From Candidatus Bipolaricaulota bacterium (lineage in GTDB: Bacteria; Bipolaricaulota; Bipolaricaulia; Bipolaricaulales; Bipolaricaulaceae): 49,247 nt of DNA. Below the pieces are notes generated by a model. The model searched no databases and was not told where the DNA came from. It worked only from the letters and a program-made list of their open reading frames with translations. Made by a program: the position numbers and the translations under genes. The stretch is taken from NCBI GenBank assembly GCA_014361015.1, contig JACIWJ010000006.1, positions 1 through 49,247 of the forward strand, read 5' to 3'. Below, in pieces: positions 1 to 7,805 of this stretch (position 1 is its first letter; every line of letters starts with the position of its first letter).

Positions 1-240
1 CCTCGCCCGCGCGATGCGGTCACGATGTGGGTGGAGATGGGGCCGGAGGCGGTTCACTTCCTGGACGCCGTGTTCTCCGCGTTCGACGGGATCGGCAACG
101 TGCGCCGTGAGTACCGGGAACAGGGGGCGCGGAAGCTGTTCAAGCTCTACGTGGCTCCGGGATCCGTTGCGGAGGCGGAGCGCCTCCTCCGATCGGCGGC
201 CCGGTTCGTGCCGATCGGGGAGGTCTGGGTCGAGCGGTGA
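1..240 (+). CDS. DUF4911-like protein, 5' end outside window
   Basis: Small protein resembling the DUF4911 family, whose function is unknown. The reading frame is open from base 1, so the true start probably lies upstream; an internal ATG at 25 would give 71 residues. Visible features are a short beta-alpha-beta pattern with FLDAVFSAFDGIGNVRR in the position of the family's FILEGYDGLA-like segment, and a VAPGS turn. Its TGA overlaps the GTG start of the YqeG-like gene by three bases, so the two are probably translated together. Family assignment rests on pattern memory only and is moderate. Confidence 0.6.
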   Translation, partial: PRPRDAVTMWVEMGPEAVHFLDAVFSAFDGIGNVRREYREQGARKLFKLYVAPGSVAEAERLLRSAARFVPIGEVWVER

Positions 241-755
241 AGTGGCTCCGTCCGGATCAGGCCGTGTGCTCGATCCATGACGTGGATTACGCGGCGCTCT
301 GGGAGCGGGGGATCCGCGTGTTGATCTTCGACCTGGAGAACACGCTCTGCCGGTGGCGGCAGTGGGGGCTCGACCCGCGGACCCGGGCCCTCCTCTCCTC
401 CCTTCGCGAGCGGGGGATGAGGATCGCGGTCCTCACCAACGCCTCGATCCCCCCCCAGCAGCCGTTCCGGGGGGAATTGGCGGACGCGGAGATTCGCCTT
501 GTGGACTGCGCGCACAAGCCCTTGCGGGGTGGGCTGCGCCGGGCGCTCGCCGCGCTGGGGGCCCATCCCGGCGAAGCAGCGTTGATCGGCGATCAGCTGC
601 TGACCGATGTTCTCGTTGGGAAGAGGGCAGGGCTGTACACGGTGCTCGTGGACCCCCTCGGGACGCAGGAGTCGGGGCCCACGAGGTTCAACCGCAGACT
701 GGAACGCATCCTTGGACGTCGCGGTCCGTCTCGGGCGGATCCCGACCGGCGATGA
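237..755 (+). CDS. YqeG-like HAD-superfamily phosphatase
   Basis: Predicted HAD class IIIA phosphatase of the YqeG type, 172 residues, a usual length. Motif I is FDLENTL at residues 31-37, with nucleophile Asp32. The second acidic residue, normally Asp in DxDNTL, is Glu34 here. Motif II is the LTNAS segment around residue 67, and the motif III/IV region carries the IGDQLLTDVL segment near residue 117, typical of YqeG. The GTG start overlaps the previous stop (GTGA) and the end overlaps the RNase III start (ATGA), so this is the middle gene of a tight operon. Physiological substrate is unknown in the family. Confidence 0.85.
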   Translation: MKWLRPDQAVCSIHDVDYAALWERGIRVLIFDLENTLCRWRQWGLDPRTRALLSSLRERGMRIAVLTNASIPPQQPFRGELADAEIRLVDCAHKPLRGGLRRALAALGAHPGEAALIGDQLLTDVLVGKRAGLYTVLVDPLGTQESGPTRFNRRLERILGRRGPSRADPDRR

Positions 756-1426
756 TCTCCCTCCTCGCCCGGCTGGGGCTGGAGCTTCCGGCGGATGTCC
801 TCCGTCTCGCCGTCACCCACGACTCGTACGCCAACGAGCACGGGGAGGAGAGCAACGAGCGCCTGGAGTTCCTCGGCGATGCGGTGCTCGACCTCGCCGT
901 GGCCGACCTCCTGTTCGGGTTGTTCCCGGGCCGGGACGAGGGAGAGCTATCCAGGCTGCGGGCGGTCGTTGTGTCCCGGCCCGTCCTGGCCGAAGTGGCT
1001 TCCCAACTTGGGTTGGGGGAGTTCCTCCGCCTCGGCAAGGGGGCGGAGGAGGGGGGGGCCCGGACCCGGCCCTCGGTCCTCGCCGCCGCGCTGGAAGCGG
1101 TCGTCGGCGCGGTGTTCATCCATCACGGCTACACCGGGGCCCGCCGCCTCACCGAGGCGCTCCTCGGCCCCCGCCTGGCGGCGGGGAGCGCAGAGGGGCA
1201 GGCCGACTACAAGTCGCTCCTCCAGGCGCTGGGCCAGTCCCGGTTCGGGACGCTCCCCGAGTACAGCGTTGTGTCTGCCGAGGGGCCCGAACACAAGAAG
1301 GTGTTCGCCGTCCGCGTCTCCCTCCCCGCTGGCGAAGCCGTGGGCCGGGGCCGCTCGAAGAAGGAGGCCGAGCAGGCAGCGGCGAAGCGGCTCTACGTGC
1401 GGCTGGCTGCGGAGGAGACGGAATGA
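752..1426 (+). CDS. rnc: Ribonuclease III
   Basis: Double-strand-specific endoribonuclease for rRNA and mRNA processing, 224 residues, normal family length. The RNase III signature NERLEFLGDAVLDL lies at residues 35-48, with the catalytic acidic residues in it and a second acidic cluster in the ALEAVVGAVF segment around residue 113. A C-terminal dsRNA-binding domain starts near residue 150 (DYKSLLQALGQ) and ends with the KKEAEQAAAKRLY helix. The frame stays open far upstream, but ATG at 752 is chosen because it overlaps the previous TGA (ATGA) and starts exactly at the family N terminus. Confidence 0.96.
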   Translation: MISLLARLGLELPADVLRLAVTHDSYANEHGEESNERLEFLGDAVLDLAVADLLFGLFPGRDEGELSRLRAVVVSRPVLAEVASQLGLGEFLRLGKGAEEGGARTRPSVLAAALEAVVGAVFIHHGYTGARRLTEALLGPRLAAGSAEGQADYKSLLQALGQSRFGTLPEYSVVSAEGPEHKKVFAVRVSLPAGEAVGRGRSKKEAEQAAAKRLYVRLAAEETE

Positions 1427-1512
1427 AGATTGCGCCGGGACGGCCCTCGAACGGGCCCGCCCTCACTGGTGGCGCCAGCGCGCGGTATCATCGGTCCCGC
1501 AAGGAGGTGGCG

Positions 1513-3669
1513 ATGCGGAAGGTGCTGTTGGTGGCGATGGCGATGGCGGCGGGCGCGGTGGCGTTCGGGCAGATCGAGGAGTACCGCGACCTGGGCTACG
1601 GGAGCAAACCGTTCAACCCCGGCGACACGGGCCTCGTGATGCGGGCCCTCCTCCGGGACAACGACGCTGGAAATCGCGATCCCGTGTACTTCACACGGCT
1701 GTTGCTCGAGAACCTCGGTACAGCCACGGCCGACGAGATCGAGTGGGTCGAGCTGCGAATCGAGATTGAAGGCCAAACCCGTGTTCTGGCTCGCTCCACG
1801 GGGTTCCCGATCTCGGAGGTTCTCCTGTCGCGTCCTGCGGAGGAGCGCATGCTTCCCGATGACGGCGAAGCATGGCTCACGGTGTGGATCAAGGTGACGG
1901 AGCGGATCGTCCACGGGAACACCGTTCAGCCGAAGCTTCGACTGTGGTGGTCGGAGGGCAGCGAGGGCGGGACGATCGAGATCACCGATGGTGTTCCTGA
2001 GGAGTTCGTGGTCACCGGGAGCTTCAGGGCCCAAGGGCTCCCCGGCCCCGAGGGAGGGGTCCTCAACCCCGGCGACGTGTTCCTCATCGCCGAGGCCGAG
2101 GTGTGGGACGCCCCCGACGTCAACAACCTTCAGCTGTACGTTACCGCAGTGCGCGTGGACGGCCCGCGCGAGCTCATCTGGACCGTCGACATCAACAACG
2201 GGGTCACCCGGATCGAGGTACCGGCAGGGGTGGACGTCCAGCTCCCCGAGCCGGCGTTCGTGGCCTACGACAGCTTCGACGAGATCCGGCCTGGACCGAT
2301 CCGGTTGTTCGTCACCGTGCCGACGACGTTCCTCCCCAAGGAGCCGGTGACGGTCGCCCCCCCATGGCGGGTGACGGTCCGGGAGGGTCAGCGGGGCACG
2401 CAGCAGGAGACGTTTGCGTTCTCCGACCCGCTGTCGGACACGGTGGTCGCAGCAGGTCTTGAATCCCTCGTCGCCAACGTCCCCGACGGGGGCCGGGTGT
2501 TCACCGTGGTCCCCGCGACCCTCGCCTACTCGAGCCTCGTCCTCACCGACGCTGACCGGAACGACACGCCGGTCCGCCTCGATCAGCTTGAGCTCGTGGC
2601 GAAGGGCACGGTGTCGTCCCAGATCACCGAGGTTGAGCTGGGCGACACGCGGGGCAACTTCCTCGGGTTCGCCACAGGCCTGTCCCCCCTTCCCCTCGTC
2701 GGCGCTGACGGGAAGCCGATCCTCCTCGCAGACGACGGTTCGCTCTCCCTCACCACGACCCTCTCCCTGGGCGGGAGGATGCCGCTTGGGGGGAGCCTCC
2801 TCCTCGCCCACCGGGTGGAGGTGGAGGAGGCGCTGCCGTTCGACTGGCTGTACCGATCGACCGCGCTCACGAAGTTCGCGGGCGTGCAGGAGGTCGTCCC
2901 CGCGCAGGCGGTCTTCTTCGGTCAACCGAAGGTCCAGCTCCAGGCCACGGGCTCCACGATCGAGATCACGACCGACGGGGAGACCGTGGGGACGTTCCAG
3001 GGCGCGCTCAAGTACACGCCGACGGACCCCCTGACCATGGAGGAGGTGACGCTCCAGCTCATCGCGGAGGCACCGTACCGGATCGTGGAGGAGACGCTGG
3101 ATCGCGAGAAAGGCGAGCTCACGTTCAAGGTCCAGGCGTCGCGGACCCAGGCCCGGCCGGGGAAGCTCGTCACGGTCCAGGTCGTCGTGGGTCGGGTCCA
3201 GGACCCGAAGGTCGAGGTCGGGGTGGAGCTCAAGGGCGTGAAGCTCATCGACTGGGCGGGGATCGAGCTCCCGTTCACGTTGAGTCCGGGCCGGGCCACG
3301 ATCGTCCTCACCGCGGTGACCCTCGATCTGGAGCGGGTCGAGAACAAGCTTCGCCTGACCGCGGACCAGGCGGTGGTCGGCACCCTCAGCGGCACGTTCA
3401 CCTACGAGGCGGGGCAAGACGTGACGTTCCTCGACCTCAGTTGCCCCGAGCCGTATGCGGTCTCGGTGTTCGATCCCCAGGACGGAGCGGCATCGTTCCA
3501 GATCGTCCTCCTGCCGGGGACGGCACCTGTCGCGGGGGAGATCCTGTCCACGACGTTCGCGGCGGCTTCGGACGTGGCGGTGACGTTGGCAATCGCCGAG
3601 CTCCTCGATCAGGAAGGGAAACCGTATCCGTTCTTCCTGCCGGTGGACGCGGTGGAGGTGGGTCCTTAG
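1513..3669 (+). CDS. Large secreted protein, unknown function
   Basis: A 718-residue protein I do not recognise. It starts at ATG 1513 behind a strong Shine-Dalgarno AAGGAGGT (1501-1508), and a TATCAT hexamer at 1486-1491 could be its -10 box. Residues 1-20 form a clear signal peptide (basic start, Ala-rich core, likely cleavage near AFGQ). The rest is rich in Val, Thr, Gly and Pro with alternating hydrophobics, suggesting several beta-sandwich modules; two segments share an NPGD turn followed by beta strands (near residues 36 and 186). There is no lipobox, transmembrane anchor or catalytic motif that I can see. Probably exported, structural or adhesive; that is inference. Confidence 0.8.
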   Translation: MRKVLLVAMAMAAGAVAFGQIEEYRDLGYGSKPFNPGDTGLVMRALLRDNDAGNRDPVYFTRLLLENLGTATADEIEWVELRIEIEGQTRVLARSTGFPISEVLLSRPAEERMLPDDGEAWLTVWIKVTERIVHGNTVQPKLRLWWSEGSEGGTIEITDGVPEEFVVTGSFRAQGLPGPEGGVLNPGDVFLIAEAEVWDAPDVNNLQLYVTAVRVDGPRELIWTVDINNGVTRIEVPAGVDVQLPEPAFVAYDSFDEIRPGPIRLFVTVPTTFLPKEPVTVAPPWRVTVREGQRGTQQETFAFSDPLSDTVVAAGLESLVANVPDGGRVFTVVPATLAYSSLVLTDADRNDTPVRLDQLELVAKGTVSSQITEVELGDTRGNFLGFATGLSPLPLVGADGKPILLADDGSLSLTTTLSLGGRMPLGGSLLLAHRVEVEEALPFDWLYRSTALTKFAGVQEVVPAQAVFFGQPKVQLQATGSTIEITTDGETVGTFQGALKYTPTDPLTMEEVTLQLIAEAPYRIVEETLDREKGELTFKVQASRTQARPGKLVTVQVVVGRVQDPKVEVGVELKGVKLIDWAGIELPFTLSPGRATIVLTAVTLDLERVENKLRLTADQAVVGTLSGTFTYEAGQDVTFLDLSCPEPYAVSVFDPQDGAASFQIVLLPGTAPVAGEILSTTFAAASDVAVTLAIAELLDQEGKPYPFFLPVDAVEVGP

Positions 3670-3675
3670 AGGGTC

Positions 3676-3681
3676 TATAAT
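3676..3681 (+). promoter_or_regulatory. -10 box for tRNA-Glu
   Basis: A perfect TATAAT lies 7 nt before the first base of the tRNA, so transcription would start at or next to the mature 5' end. No convincing -35 hexamer is seen 16-18 bp upstream, where the end of the secreted-protein gene lies. Confidence 0.6.
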
Positions 3682-3688
3682 CCTGGTG

Positions 3689-3761
3689 GGTCCCATCGTC
3701 TAGGGGTCGAGGATACCGGGCTCTCATCCCGGAGACAGGGGTTCGAATCCCCTTGGGACCA
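3689..3761 (+). tRNA. tRNA-Glu (anticodon CTC)
   Basis: Full cloverleaf. The acceptor stem GGTCCCA (3689-3695) pairs with TGGGACC (3754-3760). The anticodon stem is CCGGG/CCCGG around the loop CTCTCAT with anticodon CTC at 3723-3725, and the T-arm contains GTTCGAATC. The discriminator base is A3761. CCA is not encoded (ACT follows), so it must be added after transcription. Confidence 0.95.
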
Positions 3762-3801
3762 CTGACGGCCGCCGCTCGTTCGGGGCCGCGTTCTTGGAAG
3801 C

Positions 3802-4500
3802 TCAGGCGATGAGGGAGCCGATCTCCCCCCGCAGGGCGGCGAGAAGGGATCTCTCCTGGTTGGCGCGGTAGACGAGGATCGGGAGCCCGTGATCGGCCGC
3901 GATCGCCACCGCTGCCCCGTCCATGGCCCGCAGTCCCCGCGTCAGGTACTCGCGGTGGGTCAACCGGGGGAGGGGCTGTGCCGCGGGGTCCGTCTGCGGG
4001 TCGGTGGCATAGATCCCATCCACTTTTGAGCCCTTGAGGACCACCTCGGCCCCCACGGCGAGGGCGCGGATTACGGCCGCCGTGTCCGTAGTCACGAACG
4101 GGTTTCCGGTCCCAGCCGCGAACAGGACGATCTGCCCCGCCTCCAGGGCGGCCCGGGCCCGCCACGGGTCCACCGCCTCCGCCACCCCTGGACAGGGGAG
4201 GGCGGACATGAGAAGGGATGGGATCCCTGCCTCCGCCAGGGCCTCACGGAGGGCGAGGCCGTTGATGAGGGTCCCCAGCATCCCGACCGTGTGCCCGGCG
4301 GTGGGCGGAAGGTGGGGGAGGGCCGAGCCGCGGGCGACGTTTCCCCCGCCGATGACGAGGGCGATCCTCGCTCCCTCATCGCGGGCCGTGCCGACCTCCC
4401 GCGCGCAGAAGCGCAGGCCCCCTGCATCGAGGGGGCCCTCCGGTCCGACGAGGAGCTCGCCGGACAGCTTCACCAGCGCCCGCTGCCAGCGCAGTTTCAC
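3802..4500 (-). CDS. pyrH: UMP kinase
   Basis: Cytosolic UMP kinase of the amino-acid-kinase fold, making UDP from UMP and ATP, 232 residues (family about 235-245). Visible motifs are KLSGELL near residue 11, the GGGNVARG loop near residue 51, TTDTAAVIRA, and KGSKVDGIYATDP, which corresponds to the family KATKVDGVYD block. It is the last gene of rpsB-tsf-pyrH; its ATG overlaps the tsf stop by four bases. The usual downstream partner frr is absent; tRNA-Glu converges instead. Confidence 0.96.
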   Translation of the reverse strand: MKLRWQRALVKLSGELLVGPEGPLDAGGLRFCAREVGTARDEGARIALVIGGGNVARGSALPHLPPTAGHTVGMLGTLINGLALREALAEAGIPSLLMSALPCPGVAEAVDPWRARAALEAGQIVLFAAGTGNPFVTTDTAAVIRALAVGAEVVLKGSKVDGIYATDPQTDPAAQPLPRLTHREYLTRGLRAMDGAAVAIAADHGLPILVYRANQERSLLAALRGEIGSLIA

Positions 4501-5093
4501 CCCACCCCCACCTCGAACCGCACGAACCGGCGGATGATCACCGGCTCGCCGAGCTTCGCCCCCAGGTCGGCGAGGAGGTCCTCCACCTTCAGCGTTGGGT
4601 CCCGCACGTAGGGCTGCTTCACGAGGCAGTTCTCCTCGTAGAACCTCTGGAGCCGGCCTTCGACGATCTTGTCCACGATGTGGGGAGGTTTCCCCTCCTT
4701 CTCCGCCTTCGCCCGCTGCACCTCCCGCTCCTCGGCCACCGCCTCGGGGGGGATGTCCTCCGGCCTCACCCAGCGGGGCTTGGCCGCGGCGATCTGCATC
4801 GCCAAGTTGCGAATGAAGTCCCGGAACGCCTCAGAATTGGCGGCAAAGTCGGTGGCGGTGTTCACCTCGAGGAGGACCCCGACCTTCCCCGAGTGATGGA
4901 CGTAGGCCTCAACCCGGCCCTCGTTCGCATCGCGGGACTGGCTCGCCAGGAACTCCTTCCCCTCCATGCGCAGGATCAGCTTCGCCTTTTCCAGATCCCC
5001 ACCAGCCTTGGCGAGGGCCGCCTTGCAGTCCAGGATCCCGACTCCCGTATCCTCGCGGAGGCGTTTGATCAGTTCTAGACTCACGTCGACCAT
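4497..5093 (-). CDS. tsf: Elongation factor Ts (short form)
   Basis: Guanine-nucleotide exchange factor for EF-Tu. The chosen ATG (5093) starts at the family N terminus MVDVSLELIKRLREDTG and overlaps the rpsB stop as TGATG; a start 12 codons upstream would intrude into rpsB. At 198 residues it is the short form, as in Thermus, rather than the about 280-residue E. coli form. The UBA-like N-terminal domain has TGVGILDCKAAL, followed by the core TATDFAANSEAF motif. Second gene of the ribosomal operon. Confidence 0.95.
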   Translation of the reverse strand: MVDVSLELIKRLREDTGVGILDCKAALAKAGGDLEKAKLILRMEGKEFLASQSRDANEGRVEAYVHHSGKVGVLLEVNTATDFAANSEAFRDFIRNLAMQIAAAKPRWVRPEDIPPEAVAEEREVQRAKAEKEGKPPHIVDKIVEGRLQRFYEENCLVKQPYVRDPTLKVEDLLADLGAKLGEPVIIRRFVRFEVGVG

Positions 5094-5911
5094 CAGTCCT
5101 TCCCCTCCTCGCCGGCGAGCTCCTCCCACATCTCCATGAGGTGAGCCTCCGTGTCCACGCTCAGCAGCTCAGGCTTGGGCATCACCTCTGGTTCACCCGG
5201 CTCCGTGGCCGGGGCCTCCGTAGCCTGGAGCCCCTCCCGGCCCTCGATCACCGCGTCGGCGATGCGGGCGGTGATGAGCCTCGTCGACTTGATCGCGTCG
5301 TCGTTGCCCGGGATCGGGTAGTCCACCTGGTCGGGATCGGAATCCGTGTCGCAGATCGCGACGATCGGGATCCCAAGAAGGTTCGCTTCCCGCACGGCGT
5401 GGACCTCGACCGTGGGATCGATCAGGTACACCACCCCCGGCAGCCGGTCCAGGTTCCGCAGGCCATCCAGGTTCCGGCGGAGGTAGTTGAGCTCCTTCTC
5501 CAGCTTGATCCGCTCCTTCAGGGGAAGGCGCTCGTACTTCCCCTCGGCGAAATTTCGCTCCAGCTCGAGCATGTGGAGGATGCGGCGGCGGATGACCTCG
5601 AAGTTGGTGAGGCACCCTCCGATCCAGCGCTGGTTCGTGTACGGGCTCCCGCACCGCTTGGCTTCCTCCTCGATCGTGGGCTGGACCTGACGCTTCGTCC
5701 CGACGAACAAGACGGGCTTGCCCTGTGCTGATTGGCTCCGCACGAACTCGTAGGCGCGCTCGAACAAATCGAGGGTTTGCCCGAGGTCGATGATGTGAAT
5801 GCCCTTCCGTTCTGTATAGATGTAGCGAGCCATCTTTGGGTTCCACTTGCGGGTGCGATGCCCAAAGTGGACCCCCGCTTCCAGGAGATCCTTCATCGAA
5901 AGCAGCGCCAA
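5093..5911 (-). CDS. rpsB: 30S ribosomal protein S2
   Basis: Small-subunit protein S2, 272 residues. The diagnostic blocks are KDLLEAGVHFGHRTRKWNPK at the start, FVGTKRQVQ, NQRWIGGCLTNF and IVAICDTDSDPD. The start is a TTG at 5911, chosen because a strong Shine-Dalgarno (AGGAGG) sits 5 nt upstream and because it gives the standard N terminus (M)ALLSMKDLLEAG; the internal ATG six codons later lacks this spacing. First gene of rpsB-tsf-pyrH. The C-terminal tail after residue 230 is acidic and Pro/Glu-rich, a common S2 extension. Confidence 0.96.
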   Translation of the reverse strand: MALLSMKDLLEAGVHFGHRTRKWNPKMARYIYTERKGIHIIDLGQTLDLFERAYEFVRSQSAQGKPVLFVGTKRQVQPTIEEEAKRCGSPYTNQRWIGGCLTNFEVIRRRILHMLELERNFAEGKYERLPLKERIKLEKELNYLRRNLDGLRNLDRLPGVVYLIDPTVEVHAVREANLLGIPIVAICDTDSDPDQVDYPIPGNDDAIKSTRLITARIADAVIEGREGLQATEAPATEPGEPEVMPKPELLSVDTEAHLMEMWEELAGEEGKD

Positions 5912-5955
5912 ACTACCTCCTCCTTTTGCCACTTGGGGCCGCGGGTTTAGGGCCA

Positions 5956-5984
5956 AGTATAGCCTCCCAATTCGTGGGGGGCAA
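5956..5984 (-). promoter_or_regulatory. Promoter of rpsB-tsf-pyrH
   Basis: On the minus strand TTGCCC (5984-5979) and TATACT (5961-5956) are separated by exactly 17 bp. Transcription would start near 5949 and give a leader of about 38 nt ending in the rpsB Shine-Dalgarno. It lies back to back with the dnaB promoter. Confidence 0.65.
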
Positions 5985-5998
5985 CGCGCGGCGCGGCC

Positions 5999-6028
5999 TT
6001 GGGCCAGCCCGCGCCGGGGGAGTAAGAT
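5999..6028 (+). promoter_or_regulatory. Promoter of dnaB, leaderless type
   Basis: TTGGGC (5999-6004), an 18-bp spacer and TAAGAT (6023-6028), followed after 6 nt by the GTG start of dnaB. The predicted transcription start is at or within one or two bases of the start codon. Confidence 0.55.
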
Positions 6029-6034
6029 CGTGCC

Positions 6035-7402
6035 GTGGCTGGAGAAGAGGGTGTCCTCCACATCCCGCGCAACCAGGAAGCGGAGCAGCTCGTCCTGGGA
6101 GCGGCGCTGCTCGACCCGGAAGAGGTTGTCCCCACGGTCGTGGACCGCCTCAAGCCGGAGCACTTCTACTTCCGCGCCCATCAGCTCATCTACGGGGTGA
6201 TCCTCGAGCTGTTCGAGCGGGGGGAGCACGCCGATGCGGTGGCGGTGGCGAACCGGCTCGAGGAGAAGGGGCAACTCGCCAAGGTGGGCGGCCGGAGCTA
6301 CCTCGCTGAGCTGACGGGCCAGGTCAGCACCGTGGCCGCGGTGGACCACTACGCGGCGATCGTCGAGGAGAAAGCGCTGCGGAGGTGGCTCATCGAGGCG
6401 GGGGGCAAGGTAGCGGAACTCGCCCATCAGGAGGACCTCCCGCTCGAGGGGGTGATGGACCGGGCCGAGGAGGCGGTGTTCGCCATCGCCGAGCGGCGGT
6501 CGGCGCCCAGCTTTCACCTCGTGCGCGACTTCCTGGAAGGGCATCTCGAGATGCTGATGGAGGTCCACAAGGATCCCCACCGGCGCCCGGTGGCGGCCCT
6601 GTCCACCGGGTTCGAGGAGTTCGATGCCCTCACGTCGGGGCTCCGCCGGTCGGACCTCATCGTGCTCGCCGGCCGCCCGGGCACGGGCAAGACCTCGCTC
6701 GCGCTGGGGATCCTCCGCCACGCCGCGGTCGTGGAGAAGAAGAAGGTAGGTCTGTTCTCGCTCGAGATGACCAAGGAGCAGGTACTGGAACGCCTCCTCT
6801 GCGCCGAGGCCCAGGTCGACCTCCAGCGGCTGCGCGATGGGTACCTCCCCGCTGCGAAGTGGGGCCTCATCGCCGAGGCGGCGGGGCGCCTCCACGACGC
6901 GGTGATCCTCGTGGACGATGCATCCACGGCGTCGGTCCTCTCCATCAAGGCCAAAGCGCGGCAGATGATGAAGCGGCATGGGGGGCTGGACCTCGTTGTG
7001 GTGGACTACCTCCAGCTCGTGGAAGCGGGGATCAAGAGCGATGTTCGCGAGCAGCAGATCGCCTACATCTCCCGGGCCTTGAAGGCGCTGGCCCGCGAGC
7101 TCGAGGTGCCGGTGATCGCCTGCTCCCAGCTCAACCGGGCCGTGGAGCGGCGGGAGTCCAAGCGTCCCCAGCTCTCTGACCTCCGCGAATCGGGGGCGAT
7201 CGAGCAGGATGCCGACGTAGTGGTGTTCATCTACCGCCCGGACTACTACGACGATCCCGACCAGACGGGGCCGGTGGCGGACACCGAGGTCATCATCGCC
7301 AAGCAGAGGAACGGCCCGTTGGGCAAGTTCCGGCTCATGTTCCACAAGAGCTCGGCCACCTTCTACTCTCCGGCCAAACAGGGGGAGAGCGTGCCGTTCT
7401 AG
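6035..7402 (+). CDS. dnaB: Replicative DNA helicase DnaB
   Basis: Hexameric replicative helicase, 455 residues, normal length. The N-terminal DnaB domain starts at RNQEAEQLVLGAAL. The C-terminal RecA-like ATPase has Walker A GRPGTGKTS with Lys219, Walker B VVVDYLQLV, the SQLNR sensor segment and the DLRESGAIEQDADVV motif. The GTG start (6035) has no well-placed Shine-Dalgarno but a TAAGAT box 6 nt upstream. gcvH follows after 19 bp with its own Shine-Dalgarno and may be cotranscribed. No intein or frameshift is seen. Confidence 0.97.
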   Translation: MAGEEGVLHIPRNQEAEQLVLGAALLDPEEVVPTVVDRLKPEHFYFRAHQLIYGVILELFERGEHADAVAVANRLEEKGQLAKVGGRSYLAELTGQVSTVAAVDHYAAIVEEKALRRWLIEAGGKVAELAHQEDLPLEGVMDRAEEAVFAIAERRSAPSFHLVRDFLEGHLEMLMEVHKDPHRRPVAALSTGFEEFDALTSGLRRSDLIVLAGRPGTGKTSLALGILRHAAVVEKKKVGLFSLEMTKEQVLERLLCAEAQVDLQRLRDGYLPAAKWGLIAEAAGRLHDAVILVDDASTASVLSIKAKARQMMKRHGGLDLVVVDYLQLVEAGIKSDVREQQIAYISRALKALARELEVPVIACSQLNRAVERRESKRPQLSDLRESGAIEQDADVVVFIYRPDYYDDPDQTGPVADTEVIIAKQRNGPLGKFRLMFHKSSATFYSPAKQGESVPF

Positions 7403-7421
7403 CGTTCGACAAGGAGGAGCG

Positions 7422-7805
7422 TTGATTCCCAAAGAGCTCAGGTACACGGAGGATCACGAGTGGGTCCGCCTGGAAGGGGACGAGGCGCGGGTGGGGATCA
7501 CCCATCACGCTCAGCAACAGCTGGGGGACATCGTGTTCGTGGAGCTCCCCCCGCTGGGGACGGCGGTGCAGCGCGGGGAGCGACTGGCGACCGTGGAGTC
7601 GGTGAAGGCGGTGGGGGAGGTGTTCGCCCCCTTGAGCGGGGAGGTGGTGGCGGTCAACGACGCCCTCGTGGGGTCCCCCGACCTCGTGAACAAGGATCCC
7701 TACGGGCAAGGGTGGCTGTGCACGTTGAAGGGTATCTCCCCTGCGGAGGCGGATGCCCTCCTCGACGCGGCCGGCTACGAGGCGTTCGTGCAGAGGGGCG
7801 GATGA
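7422..7805 (+). CDS. gcvH: Glycine cleavage system H protein
   Basis: Lipoyl carrier protein of glycine cleavage, 127 residues. The lipoylation site is Lys62 in TVESVKAVGE, and the N-terminal YTEDHEWVR block is intact. The start is TTG at 7422, with AAGGAGG five bases upstream (7411-7417) deciding it. The stop overlaps the gcvPA ATG (ATGA). It follows dnaB rather than gcvT, an unusual order. It accepts the aminomethyl group from GcvP and passes it to GcvT, which is not encoded here. Confidence 0.96.
   Translation: MIPKELRYTEDHEWVRLEGDEARVGITHHAQQQLGDIVFVELPPLGTAVQRGERLATVESVKAVGEVFAPLSGEVVAVNDALVGSPDLVNKDPYGQGWLCTLKGISPAEADALLDAAGYEAFVQRGG

Noticed and set aside
1393-3696. A 767-codon open frame on the minus strand opposite the secreted-protein gene
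   Set aside because: It is rich in Arg, His, Asp and Leu as expected from an antisense frame in GC-rich DNA, has no motif, and the plus-strand gene has a signal peptide and strong Shine-Dalgarno.
3762-3801. Encoded CCA for tRNA-Glu
   Set aside because: The discriminator A is followed by CTGAC, so CCA is absent from the gene.
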